Assembly (NCBI GenBank): GCA_000444245.1
Contig: KE605837.1
Coordinates: forward strand, 1-25,027
Direction of reading: 5' to 3'
Length of the DNA: 25,027 nucleotides
From: Botryllus schlosseri
Taxonomy: Eukaryota > Chordata > Ascidiacea > Stolidobranchia > Styelidae
Under the pieces are notes generated by a model. The model ran no database searches. It had not been told where the DNA came from and saw nothing but the letters and a program-made list of their open reading frames with translations. Both the position numbers and the translations under genes were made by a program. Shown here piece after piece: positions 15,501 through 21,315 of this stretch. The first letter of the stretch is position 1. Each line of letters starts with the position of its first letter.

Positions 15501-18407
15501 ACAAGACGGTCCTGGACGACGTGATGCAGAAAGTGAATTCGGCAAATTTGCGTGAGGTCGCTACGACGGGCGATACCGAAAAGCGCAGTGTGACGGATAG
15601 GCCTTTGCGCGTTTTCGAACGGAGTGTTTATCTCGAGTTGTACGCCCTGGAAGCTTTGACTAAGGATATGGTCGTGCCGGATTTAAAGAAGCAGGTGCGT
15701 GCAGGGTTGTAATGACTCAAGTCATGACTCGACTAGAGTCACGAGTTTTTGGTGACTCGACTTGGCTCGAGTCATTTTTTTGAATGTATAAAATGACTTG
15801 ACTCGAGTCACGGGTTTTTGGTGACTTGACCTGGCTCGAGTCATTTTTACAAATTCATAACATGACTCGACTCACGGGGTTTTGGTGACTCGACTTGGCT
15901 CGAGTCATTTTTTCAAATAAAATGACTCGTACTCGAGTCACGACACTATGAATCGGACTCTACACTCTACTCACCGACTTGGACTCGGTGGTGAATTGAG
16001 AATGACTCGACTTGACTCGAGTTGAAACTATAAATGTGAGATTGACTTGTGTCTTGGGACCTCCTTGTGACTAGATTGATCTAGTTTTCCAAGTCTGTTT
16101 GTATGCATGATTCGATATTTGAAAATGTTTTTTTCAGGTTGTTACGGAACGTTTTTGGCCGATCTTGCAGTCCTGGTCCGCAGGGCATATCAGCAACAAC
16201 AGGACCGGTGCGTTTTCGTTAAACTAGTATTCGGGAAGGCGGATGTAAAAATGGTGTTTACTTGCAGTTAGCGATGGCACGATCGTAGCGGTGTTGGAAT
16301 CGTTTGGTTGCATTCTTTCGTACTACTTGTTGAAACAGAAACAGCAGCACAAACGACAGCCCACGCTGCCGCATCTTCAAGAAACGTTCGAGACCGTTTG
16401 TTTCTTTCTGCATAACTTGGCGACCAGATATGTCGACAATTGTAAGTCGCCGTGCTAGAACCGATGAACACAGAGTCGACGAATCCGCGCGCTCTTGGTC
16501 GGTAGTGTTAAACCGGGGTTCTCTGGTCTCAAATTGATGGGCAAAACGACAAAAAAACTTTTGGCACAGCCATTTTCTTCATAACGCCACCAGAATGGAG
16601 CTGCAATTAATTGAAATTTCCACATGGGGGCTTCATGCTCCAGCAGTCATGTAGAGATCGAACTTTATATAGTTGTCAGCAGAGATGGGCGGATTCCCAA
16701 ATTTCGGGATCCAAATCTATCCGGATCTGGCTGGCAATTGGAAATTCAGAGTCCAAAAAAATCAGGCGGGTGAATGTTCGTTCGGAATCCGAAAAAATCC
16801 TGCTGGAACAATGCTAATTAGTTATATTGCAGCAAATAAAATCCGGCTGTCATCGCAAATTCAAAATCCGGATCCAGTCCGGCAACCTAAAAATTAGATG
16901 AAATCATGTTCCGGCTCCTGAACCGGACTGTGACCATCTCTGGTTGTCAGTCGATGTTATGAAGGAAATAGAACACATTAGGCCCGATTTTGACATAAAT
17001 CTACTGGACATTAGGGTTGTTCAAAAAAAACTCGCCTGCTTGGGGACTAAATTATCAGGTTGTCTAAGAAAACGATGCACACCAAATTTGACTCAATTCC
17101 AACCAGTAAAGGCTGTGCAATCTTGAATTGAAATTTTTAATTTATTAGGAAAAATGAAAAAATTTTCAAATTTTCCTGTCAACCCCATGAAATTGTTGGG
17201 TTGTCTTCAAAGACGATGCAAAACAAATTTGAGTCAATTCCAACTAGTAGAAGCGGAGCTATTTGAATTTTTCGTTGATAATCCCCAGATTATCCTTATC
17301 CGCAACATATATGGCACCAATATAACGCCCAGCCTTGTCATTGCCTTCCAGCTGCTCCTCTTGAAGTTATTCTGGAACAGCGGTTATGTATATCACATGA
17401 GCAAATAGATTTTTTCCGAAGCCCCAACAAATCAATATCACAAGATTGCGATATAATGAAAAGATAAGAGGTTGCCGAAACGACTTAAGGGTAGTCTCTA
17501 ATCAGTCCCGTCTTGGTCTATAGCATGTAAATAATAGGCATGCACACTGGATTTAAGAAAGGGTAACATAAAGGAAGCGACAAAAATGAATGCTGTATGT
17601 GTCGGTAGGCGAGGTCGATATGTCAGATTGTGATCCTGTAATCTTGACGGCTGACTGGTATTGATTCAGTAGAAATTGCTTGTATTTCGGTTTGAATGTG
17701 GACATGTCGACGACTGTCGGATAGCCGACGAGAGGCTAATGGTTTTGTTCTTTTGACACTCCATTGACACTCCAGTTCATTTTGTGTATCAGTAATCTAT
17801 AGTAGTATCTTGGAAGTGTAATGTGTGACTAAATGTGAATATTCGGGGTTCCCATAGGATTGTAGATAGCGTATGGGTTGATTTATTAGGTTAAACAGCT
17901 TCTTGGAGGAAAAGATGAACCCGCATATTTTTGGCTGACACTTGTCAAGAGTAATCGTCTGCAACTAGTAGAGAATTCAAAAGAACAGTATATCAGCAAT
18001 CGCATCATTCGTTTATCAAATCAATACCCCACATGATTGGTATAGTGAAAAGATAAGAGCGTGCCGAAACGACTTGGAGTAGACGCCTTATGTTAGCAAA
18101 GGTACCACTTCTAGAACGTGTGAAAAATTGTTTTCCTGCAGGTCCGAGGATTGTCCGTAGCTACGCCGCCGCGTTTTTGATTCGTACTTCGTTCTGTAAT
18201 CCGACAAAAGCGTGTGTGGCTTTGCTTGCCTGGGCCAAGTCTTCGCATGCGTCGGAAGCCGCAGTCAAGGGCCAGTTTGCACATCCGGAAGTAGATCTGA
18301 CAGTTAGGCTGGTCGGTAAGGAGCCGGCTATCCGTATTTGCAAATGGATCGACCAGATGACCTCCACAGATACTAAATCACTGGTGGAAGTTTTGTCACT
18401 GGAGTAA
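288..18407 (+). CDS. ICE1: ICE1-like gene, 3' part: little elongation complex subunit 1 homologue (10 exons, 5' end outside window)
   Basis: Join of 288-503, 2118-5174, 6447-7673, 8305-8522, 12765-13060, 13912-13994, 15443-15694, 16138-16207, 16268-16441 and 18142-18407. Total 5859 nt, exactly 1953 codons with the stop, and all nine junctions keep frame. The called part is 1952 aa: helical residues 1-90, a long Ser/Asp/Glu/Lys-rich disordered region with basic NLS-like patches (about 105-114 and KKRR at 940-943), then a helical C-terminal domain from about 1501. In that domain the order WPEVLL, (D)W, MCPN, FWPILQSW, then Y-A-A..NP......L-x-AW fits the C-terminus of vertebrate ICE1 from memory; no alignment was run. 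In animals ICE1 is the scaffold of the little elongation complex with ICE2 and ELL, for RNA polymerase II transcription of small nuclear RNA genes. Human ICE1 is about 2270 aa, so a missing N-terminal part is expected. Family call is good but not certain; exon structure is stronger than the name. Confidence 0.7.
504..2117 (+). other. ICE1: Intron 1 of ICE1-like gene (GC-AG), holding one MITE
   Basis: Starts GCATGT and ends in a long T tract plus CAG. Apart from the complete MITE at 648-1052 I see nothing recognisable: 1060-2100 is AT-rich single-copy-looking sequence without a convincing coding frame. Confidence 0.6.
648..1052. mobile_element. Complete hAT MITE, 405 bp, with 8-bp target duplication
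   Basis: Terminal inverted repeats of about 44 bp, near perfect: the left begins TAGGGCTCTTCAAAAATGAC and the right is its reverse complement. Both flanks read TTGTGCAT (640-647 and 1053-1060), the 8-bp duplication typical of hAT insertions. The interior has two diverged copies of a monomer (ACTGGTTGGAATTGAACC type) and a small hairpin at 691-751 with 15-bp perfect arms TAGTATTTACGGTGG. No transposase. The outer arms still match almost perfectly, so the insertion is fairly young. Confidence 0.92.
2118..5174 (+). CDS. ICE1: ICE1-like exon 2, large disordered repeat-bearing exon (phase 0/0)
   Basis: A 3057-nt exon, 1019 codons, open throughout. The acceptor is a long T run ending CAG at 2117; the donor is AAC|GTAAGT at 5175. 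The reading frame extends upstream of the first in-frame ATG (2463) right to the acceptor, so that ATG is internal. The protein is extremely rich in Ser, Asp, Glu and Lys, with two copies of an FVS(V/I)MP motif (residues about 204 and 309), a 20/24-residue tandem repeat (474-657), a run of seven-residue KQKNLSE-type units (about 797-893) and basic patches such as PKKPRRAKR and KKRRVS. The compositional bias makes several opposite-strand frames look open; these are shadows. Confidence 0.9.
3321..3872 (+). repeat. In-frame coding tandem repeat with 20/24/24-codon higher-order period
   Basis: Units start at 3321, 3393, 3453, 3525, 3597, 3657, 3729 and 3801, so the spacings are 72, 60, 72, 72, 60, 72 and 72 nt, all multiples of three. 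Two consecutive blocks of 60+72+72 = 204 nt (3393-3596 and 3597-3800) form a higher-order repeat of 68 codons. The loose unit consensus is L-R-S-x-x-K-S-x-E-S-E-x-x-T-x-E-F-E-K. It encodes Ser/Glu clusters alternating with basic residues in the disordered part of the ICE1-like protein. Confidence 0.85.
4290..4578 (+). repeat. In-frame 21-bp (seven-residue) coding repeat, Lys/Glu/Ser-rich
   Basis: About 14 degenerate units of seven residues such as SEKQKNL, SEKEKNL, SEIQKNI and SEIHDKP, mostly without interruption. The period of seven with Leu/Ile/Pro/Ser at one position could allow a charged coiled coil in parts, but Pro and Ser there argue for a disordered or partly helical linker. Confidence 0.8.
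5322..5545. repeat. GACTC/GAGTC-rich dispersed repeat
   Basis: Begins with the family head AGGGTTGT at 5323 and continues as dense TGACTCG, CTCGAGTCA and GACTTG words to about 5540. In intron 2. Confidence 0.75.
5568..6422 (+). mobile_element. Decayed hAT transposon
   Basis: Ends carry a short inverted repeat, GGCGATTTTTTTT at about 5572 and its complement near 6418, with related TTGACC/GGTCAAA-rich subterminal sequence on both sides. Inside, 5971-6096 codes for a hAT transposase C-terminus. The flanks do not show a clear 8-bp duplication, so exact ends are uncertain. The right end lies about 25 bp before the exon 3 acceptor. Confidence 0.55.
5971..6096 (+). pseudogene. hAT transposase C-terminal fragment
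   Basis: The frame reads CQPTTAAVKRSFSILRKLLS then KDGHFLPENVES and ends at TGA 6094. P-T-(T/S)-A-A-V-(E/K)-R-x-F-S-x-(L/I) is the hallmark of the hAT C-terminal dimerisation and catalytic region; the usual catalytic Glu of AAVER is Lys here. An in-frame stop lies immediately upstream (5965), and no further transposase is evident, so this is a remnant. Confidence 0.75.
6447..7673 (+). CDS. ICE1: ICE1-like exon 3 (phase 0/0), acidic
   Basis: Acceptor AACAG at 6446, donor TTT|GTGAGT at 7674; 409 codons, all open. The first 130 residues are mixed (a Pro/Arg-rich stretch around PRRFSCEAPEKAVAVPPIKL) and the rest is very acidic with Asp/Ser/Val. Three units beginning (V/I)EM at 6927, 7017 and 7110 repeat at 90 and 93 nt (residues about 1252-1338). 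The last 20 residues (KKFEDLARLMRETKRPVKIA) look helical and lead into the folded C-terminal part. A GTAAGC at 6833 is a possible internal donor, but the frame continues cleanly and nothing requires it. Confidence 0.88.
6927..7185 (+). repeat. Three in-frame 30-31-codon acidic repeats
   Basis: Units begin at 6927 (VEMSGNDTQSEIT), 7017 (IEMSDGDTHGEIT) and 7110 (VEMCVNDTLAEVD), each followed by a P-x-D-S/G-I-x-G-V-like tail. They lie inside exon 3 and keep the frame. Confidence 0.75.
7932..8271 (+). mobile_element. TAGGG-family hAT MITE, lacking its left terminal repeat
   Basis: Starts at TAGTATTTACGGTGG, as does the inner hairpin of the 405-bp copy, carries two monomers (CTGGAATTGAGCCAAATTTT; TTAGAATTGAGTCAAAATTG) and ends ATTTTTGAACAGCCCTA. 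Its right end is 33 bp before the exon 4 acceptor. Confidence 0.75.
8305..8522 (+). CDS. ICE1: ICE1-like exon 4, start of helical C-terminal domain (phase 0/2)
   Basis: The acceptor CCGTTCAG at 8304 gives ATT TTG GAC..., in frame with exon 3. The donor GTACGT at 8523 leaves two bases of a Lys codon that exon 5 completes. It encodes ILDEIVSIMKRT...EQKFLKRMRV...EDAILTTVIPFFMRILKK, amphipathic helices rather than low-complexity protein. An alternative AG at 8267 lies in the end of a MITE and would enter a stop at once. Confidence 0.85.
8560..8870. repeat. GACTC/GAGTC-rich dispersed repeat, two blocks
   Basis: Two clusters (about 8566-8640 and 8745-8865) of GACTTGAGTC, CTCGAGTCAAGTCGAGTC and similar words separated by about 100 bp of AT-rich sequence with ACGGCCGAAACAGGCATT, which recurs near 13770. 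In intron 4. Confidence 0.7.
9078..9144. repeat. GACTC repeat split by a transposon
   Basis: TCGAGTAGAAGTCGAGTCAA and AGTCCAGTCGAGT lead up to the left end of the element at 9145. The tract resumes after the right end (12653-12690: TGTCGATTCACTTAAGAATC, GTGACTGGAGTCATAA). Confidence 0.7.
9533..10862. mobile_element. 1330-bp non-autonomous hAT element with perfect 8-bp target duplication
   Basis: Terminal inverted repeats CAGTGGTTCCCAAC... and ...GTTGGGAACCACTG, flanked by identical GCCTAAAT at 9525-9532 and 10863-10870. Subterminal regions are rich in CGCCCCC. The interior has no transposase frame but does have conserved blocks (GCGCCAAGCGCGAA, GAATCGGTCAATATGATCGG, GGTAAAGCTGAGTGAGGTGT) shared with the element at 23324. 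It sits inside the older element at 9145-12652, so it is the later insertion. Confidence 0.93.
11890..11977 (-). mobile_element. Fragment of a TAGAGGTCGACCGAT-ended DNA transposon
   Basis: Ends CGGTCGACCTCTA; the reverse complement TAGAGGTCGACCGATATTG, followed by repeated GGCCGAT/ATCGG words, is an end widely seen in animal DNA transposons, probably hAT. The other end is not visible. Confidence 0.5.
11978..12079. repeat. Two tandem 51-bp copies
   Basis: ATCTGCAATAGGCC begins at 11978 and again at 12029; the units then run GTGCG...AT(A/C)..ATCG..GCCTA with scattered differences. It lies immediately beside the transposon end above. No coding meaning seen. Confidence 0.65.
12765..13060 (+). 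CDS. ICE1: ICE1-like exon 5 (phase 2/1)
   Basis: Acceptor CTGTTTCAG at 12764, donor C|GTGAGT at 13061. One base completes the exon 4 Lys codon, 98 codons follow, and one base is left over. It encodes LHRAFFFLCKMTKVSVPVF, then ALCRYDLLSHRSR, then CCWPEVLLLQPN. The spacing and W-P-(E/D) motif fit the part of ICE1 where Cys-Tyr-Ser-Leu-Leu precedes a W-x-D-I-F motif, from memory. Confidence 0.85.
13078..13320 (-). mobile_element. TAGGG-family hAT MITE, reverse-orientation fragment
   Basis: Starts TTTAGGGCTCAACAGTTG, then carries reverse-complement monomers (CCAAATTTGGCTTGATTCC; TGTAAAAGCGAAGC). It lies 18 bp after the exon 5 donor. The right end is lost. Confidence 0.6.
13470..13570. repeat. 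Dispersed repeat block, copy 1
   Basis: GTTCTTTCCAATTCTCTACTAGTAACTGACGACTACCCCTGACG is represented here in pieces; its reverse complement recurs at 17945-17990 (TAATCGTCTGCAACTAGTAG, AATTCAAAAGAAC) and 20757-20805 (GTCAGGGGTAATCGTCAGC, AATTGAAAAGAAC). Family unknown; a Penelope-like or SINE-like origin is only a guess. Confidence 0.6.
13661..13790. repeat. GACTC/GAGTC-rich dispersed repeat
   Basis: Head AGGGTTGT at 13661, then GACTCGACTCGACTTGAGTC, TACTCGAGTCATTGTG and CAAGTCATACGACTCC; the tail GGCGAAAACAGACATTCCAT matches the sequence after the 8560 copy. Confidence 0.75.
13912..13994 (+). CDS. ICE1: ICE1-like exon 6, 83-nt small exon (phase 1/0)
   Basis: Exon 5 ends in phase 1 and exon 7 starts in phase 0, so a missing exon of length 2 modulo 3 was required. 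This stretch has a good acceptor (TTTTCCGTTTCAG), is 83 nt, is open in exactly the required frame (LLNGIHKDIHAPSTRLGN then IDWNTDMLRK) and ends at AAAG|GTACGC. With it, the distance from the WPEV motif to the MCPN motif is close to that in vertebrate ICE1 as I recall it, and a D-W falls where N-W is expected. It lies in otherwise repeat-filled intron sequence. Confidence 0.75.
14059..14550. mobile_element. Fold-back (long inverted repeat) element of about 490 bp
   Basis: A left arm of roughly 200 bp (AAGGGGCTCTGCACTG, ATGATGTGGTCTCAAATTGA, TTTTGGCCGCAGCCGTTTTC, TATAGTTG, GTTATGAAGGAAATA) is repeated inverted on the right, with about 60-70 bp between. The arms have diverged moderately. Flanks TTGA and TTAA could be a decayed 4-bp duplication, but this is uncertain, so I give no superfamily. 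No coding frame. Confidence 0.8.
14594..15010 (+). mobile_element. hAT end with CAGTGGTTCTCAACC terminus, other end not found
   Basis: CAGTGGTTCTCAACCTTTTTCG followed by ACCACGCGGACCGGTAAACC is the standard left end of a hAT group related to the 9533 element. No matching right end is visible; the right limit given is approximate and the remainder is unremarkable AT-rich DNA. Confidence 0.5.
15060..15350 (+). mobile_element. Worn TAGGG-family MITE fragment
   Basis: Monomer words (CACTTCCAACCGGTAGACAC region; GGTGTGCAGCGTTTTTTTAA, CAATCTAACAGTTCAATCAG) match the right half of the 405-bp copy, and GGACGGTGGGTGG recalls its inner hairpin. Ends unclear. Confidence 0.45.
15443..15694 (+). CDS. ICE1: ICE1-like exon 7 (phase 0/0)
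   Basis: Acceptor TTCTTTGGTCAG at 15442, 84 codons, donor CAG|GTGCGT at 15695. An upstream AG at 15423 would add 19 nt and break the frame. It encodes LTWIHLKIGWQMCPN..., a polar loop, then SVYLELYALEALTKD helices. A GACTC-rich repeat begins only eight bases into the following intron. Confidence 0.85.
15703..16040. repeat. GACTC/GAGTC-rich repeat, tandem units of 64-69 bp
   Basis: Head AGGGTTGT at 15703, then units anchored on GA(G/C)TCACG at 15736, 15805, 15869 and 15935 (steps 69, 64, 66). Each unit reads GAGTCACGGGTTTTTGGTGA, then CTCGACTTGGCTCGAGTC, then ATTTTTT and AAAATGACTCGA. Many words are palindromes (TGACTCGAGTCA type). It starts eight bases after the exon 7 splice site. Confidence 0.85.
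16138..16207 (+). CDS. ICE1: ICE1-like exon 8, 70 nt (phase 0/1)
   Basis: Acceptor TTTTTTTCAG at 16137, donor ACCG|GTGCGT at 16208. It encodes VVTERFWPILQSWSAGHISN, whose (F/L)WP(I/L)xxxW pattern matches the ELWPLMDKW-type motif I recall in vertebrate ICE1. Only 60 bp separates it from exon 9. Confidence 0.85.
16268..16441 (+). CDS. ICE1: ICE1-like exon 9 (phase 1/1)
   Basis: Acceptor TTACTTGCAG at 16267, donor AATT|GTAAGT at 16442. Two bases complete a Val codon, then SDGTIVAVLESFGCILSYYL and ETVCFFLHNLATRYVDN follow. Two hydrophobic helices are joined by a Gln/Lys-rich linker. Confidence 0.87.
16515..17010. mobile_element. Second copy (one arm) of the fold-back element, interrupted
   Basis: GGTCTCAAATTGATGGGCAA, TTTTGGCACAGCCATTTTC, CTCCAGCAGTCATGTAGAG, TATAGTTGTCAG, then after an inserted element TTATGAAGGAAATAGAACAC and GACATAAATCTACTGGACAT. 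It follows one arm of the 14059 element, most closely the reverse complement of its right arm, and stops where a TAGGG MITE begins. Confidence 0.75.
16680..16942. mobile_element. 263-bp hAT MITE with perfect 8-bp target duplication
   Basis: Ends CAGAGATGGGC and GACCATCTCTG form the inverted repeat; flanks are GTTGTCAG at 16672-16679 and 16943-16950, identical. Subterminal CCGGATC/ATCCGG and GGATTTT words are abundant. No coding frame. Confidence 0.92.
17011..17285 (-). mobile_element. TAGGG-family MITE, reverse-orientation fragment
   Basis: Starts TTAGGGTTGTTCAAAAAAAA at 17011, then two reverse monomers, each with AAATTTGACTCAATTCCAAC or AAATTTGAGTCAATTCCAAC. It cuts off the fold-back copy before it; its far end is not recognisable. 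Confidence 0.7.
17286..18141. repeat. Intron 9 remainder: dispersed CCGAAACGACTT repeats
   Basis: Two copies of a block ATAATGAAAAGATAAGAGGT plus TGCCGAAACGACTTAAGGGT (17452-17490) and GTGAAAAGATAAGAGCGTGC plus CGAAACGACTTGGAGTAG (18044-18080). The block at 17945-17990 is shared with 13470 and 20757. Related words occur at 18745 (GATGAGAAGATGCCGAAGC) and 19377. No coding frame stands out. Confidence 0.55.
18142..18407 (+). CDS. ICE1: ICE1-like exon 10, C-terminus and stop (phase 1/end)
   Basis: Acceptor TTTTCCTGCAG at 18141. Two bases complete a Cys codon, then 87 codons and TAA at 18405-18407. It encodes PRIVRSYAAAFLIRTSFCNP followed by TKACVALLAWAKSSHASEAA; the A...L...S..NP......L.AW pattern is the best family signature in the window, matching the last helices of vertebrate ICE1 from memory. 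No canonical AATAAA or ATTAAA appears in the next 150 bp, so the polyadenylation site is not located. Confidence 0.88.
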
Positions 18408-19548
18408 TTTTGTTCGCGCTTTTTCTTTATGATGCAATTTCTATGAGTGACTCTAATGGAATTTCTGTGCAAGTCTGCAAAGAAGCAATATTTACTTTGA
18501 TCAATGGTTTCGAATAGATTGTTTTGGTATCGAAAGCGTGTGGTCTGAATTCGTCGATTTCAGCGTAGCCAGTATTAGCTGGATTGTTGTGATTGTAGCG
18601 TGCTGGGTCAGGTTGTATGATATAGTTTATGCAGTGTATAGCAGTCTGAAACAACCAGTCTGGAAGATGATAAACAGTTTCAAGTTCAAGATTATTCATA
18701 AATTTCATCACTTCAAAACTACACAAGACTGCAATACAATGAATGATGAGAAGATGCCGAAGCAACTAGGAGTAGTCGGAAGATCAGACACCCACCTGGT
18801 TCACAGTGGACGGAGGGAGCACTCTGTGGAAGTAGAGGTTAAGACGTAAATTTCTACTCCATTCCAAGTAGAAATAATTTACAAGACTTCCGAGTGGAGA
18901 TTGAAAATATGAAGGTGTTGAAAGGTAAGAAGTAGCGCACCTTAAGCAGCAAATTGGAGGGGGTGACTGTCCATGAGTGTCCAAATTGCACGGTACATCT
19001 TAGCCAGGCGTACTGATGCAAAATCACATTATACATGGTGCAATCTTCGAAAGTGTATTTGGTTAACGCGGTACAATAGCTTTTTCGACAAGTTAATATG
19101 ACAATTTAAATAAACCTTAAGCAAACATCATAAAACTATACATTTCTACTTTGCAAAATTCAATCTATTGCTGANATTATGATCTCCGCCTTCATGTCAA
19201 TTTTGTGAACNAAAAAATTATCTCATTTGTGATTTGCACGGTTATTAACAATTTGCCTTTTGTATTACATGGTGTTTATAATGATCGCCACATTATAATT
19301 TCATCTGATCAAGCCACGCACAATGAACAATGTGCGATGCACAAGAAACAAATGCGATATAACGAACAGAAATAGCAGGATGCCGATGAAACGACCGATG
19401 TCACAGTGTTTGATGCTAATCTCTAATTCGGCAGTCCATTTTGATGTTGTTTCTTGCTCTTTCCATTCCATTCATCCATATGTAATTCATACGAATAAAG
19501 ATTCTCTTTCTCTCTCACCACTACGCTTTGTCACCCGCTAATAAAATG
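18408..19548. other. Intergenic region downstream of ICE1-like gene
   Basis: AT-rich, with no convincing gene. AATAAA hexamers occur near 19110 and 19494, too far to assign to the ICE1-like transcript with confidence. A worn CCGAAA-type repeat word lies near 18755. I see nothing else. Confidence 0.5.
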
Positions 19549-19620
19549 TTCCCAGTCCGGGAATCGAACCCGGGCCGCCTGGGTGAAAGCCAGGAATCCT
19601 GACCCCTAGACCAACTGGGA
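19549..19620 (-). tRNA. tRNA-Glu (anticodon UUC)
   Basis: Read on the minus strand, the 72-nt gene begins TCCCAGTTGGTCTAGGGGTC and ends ...CCCGGACTGGGA plus discriminator A. The acceptor stem is seven perfect pairs (TCCCAGT/ACTGGGA). The anticodon stem is CCTGG/CCAGG with loop CTTTCAC, giving anticodon TTC. The T arm is CCGGG-TTCGATT-CCCGG. No intron, no encoded CCA. A and B box sequences are standard, and a T run (TTTT at 19546-19543) just downstream can end RNA polymerase III transcription. Intact by inspection. Confidence 0.97.
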
Positions 19621-21216
19621 AGAACAATTACTATGAAATAAATAACTCTCTCATTCTACTTTGCATGACAGATTGGCAGTGCGTTGTAGCTTATTGTGTT
19701 TGCGTAGTGCCGTGATCGTATATCTACTAATCCTTTGACAATCCTGAGATAGATTAGTTACCAAACCAACTACTATCAATCAATTGAGTAGCGAAATGGA
19801 TCGAATCTAGTCGCAGGTCGCAGCTTACGGACCTTGGTTGATATGAGATGAGAGATTTGTTTTGCTTGAACTGACGTGGCGTGGCATTGCCCGCCCACTC
19901 GAGAATCGAGTCGAGACGTAAATTATAGCTGTAAGGATTCAATGCAGTGCAGTGCAGTTTTTTTAAATATCTTGATGATTCCTCTGCTGACTGTTTTACT
20001 GTACAGCTCATTCCTAGCATTGTAACAAGTTGTATATTATTCCATGTCAAGGTAATTATGATATTCTCAAATTTTTCCAAAGACTATGCAAATGTTGTGG
20101 TTGGATCACATCGGATGGAATTTTGATAACAAACTGATATTCAAAACAATTGACATCGGTCTGACATCCATTCCGTGTTTATATTGATTTAATATCGCAG
20201 CAGCATTCTATCATGATNAATGAACAATTTGGAGTTGGCTTGGGAGAGCATTTATGCAAGACTATGCAAGTCTGGGCCAATTCAATCCAGAGCGAGTTAT
20301 TATGGAATCGGTGTCCTGTGCTCAGACTATGTTTTATTTTTTATCATTTTTTATTAAATTACTTGCACTTGGAAAATCATCGCTGCTCTCCTGATATACC
20401 GGTATCAGGCAAAACGGCCAGCAATTCCAGTCAGGAAGGGGATAAACTTGGCTAATCAAAAGAACTTATGTTAATTGTGTAGGCAGATCACTTTTGACAC
20501 GCTCATTTTGTAAGCAGTTCGCATGCAATAAGAGTTTTAATTGGGTTGAGTTTTAATTTAATTGAGTTTTAATTGTTTTAATCCTTACGTTTCATTTATC
20601 ATGCCGTATAGTATTATATGGATATTTTCTAATTCTTCGGTACCCTACAGCATCATTCTTTGTATTTTGGGGTCCCTGGAGTTGATTGCTGGTTCAATTC
20701 ACCGATCAACGNCCTTGTTATAAAATTGAATAATATATCCAAATTTAAATAAACACGTCAGGGGTAATCGTCAGCAACTATTATATAATTGAAAAGAACA
20801 TTGTAATAATTGTATAACAACAAAAACAATCATATATCACCAGAGAGAGAAAGAGATTTCATTTATTCGTCAACCACGAAACACATGAAATAGGCAATAT
20901 TCACAACCATTCGAGTCTAAAATTGAGATATTTGCTTAAAAACTGCCTAACATATATTGCATCGTAACTGGGAGACCCGATGTGACTGAAGTCNTCAAGG
21001 CCGGAGTCACCCAAGCATATTTTGCAGTTAATAATAATGATTAATTTCCTTCCTCAGTCAAGTACCAATATAGGCCTAGTAGTCAAGTCAAGTACCAAAT
21101 AGTGTTTATCCGTTATATAACCATGTATTAATTTCTAGTGTTTAAGTCGAATCGGTCTAAAATGTTATAATTAGTCACTTGTCATAATATATTTATTAGT
21201 AAAATAAAGCTTTGAA
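19621..21216. other. Intergenic / 5' region of SLC39A9
   Basis: No coding frame I trust. It holds the third copy of the dispersed repeat (20757-20805), a short CAGTGCAGTGCAGT run near 19950 and AT-rich sequence. The promoter and any 5' untranslated exon of SLC39A9 should lie here, but I cannot point to a TATA box or initiator with confidence. Confidence 0.45.
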
Positions 21217-21315
21217 ATGATATCTGAATTTTTTAACGTTGTCGCCTTGTCGGCGTGCATGTTAATTGGTTGCCTAGCGGCAGGATACATTCCACTAAGT
21301 TTTTCACTCTCACAG
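21217..21315 (+). CDS. SLC39A9: SLC39A9 coding exon 1 (start codon)
   Basis: ATG at 21217 after AAGCTTTGAA; 33 codons to CACAG|GTAAGG. It encodes the first membrane helix with the conserved M-L-(I/V)-G-C-x-x-A-G-x-I-P-L stretch of ZIP9. The following intron is only 59 bp. Confidence 0.93.

Noticed and set aside
18538-18849. 103-codon plus-strand frame downstream of ICE1-like stop
   Set aside because: Composition changes to AT-rich intergenic type, no splice context or family similarity, and it includes a worn copy of a dispersed repeat.
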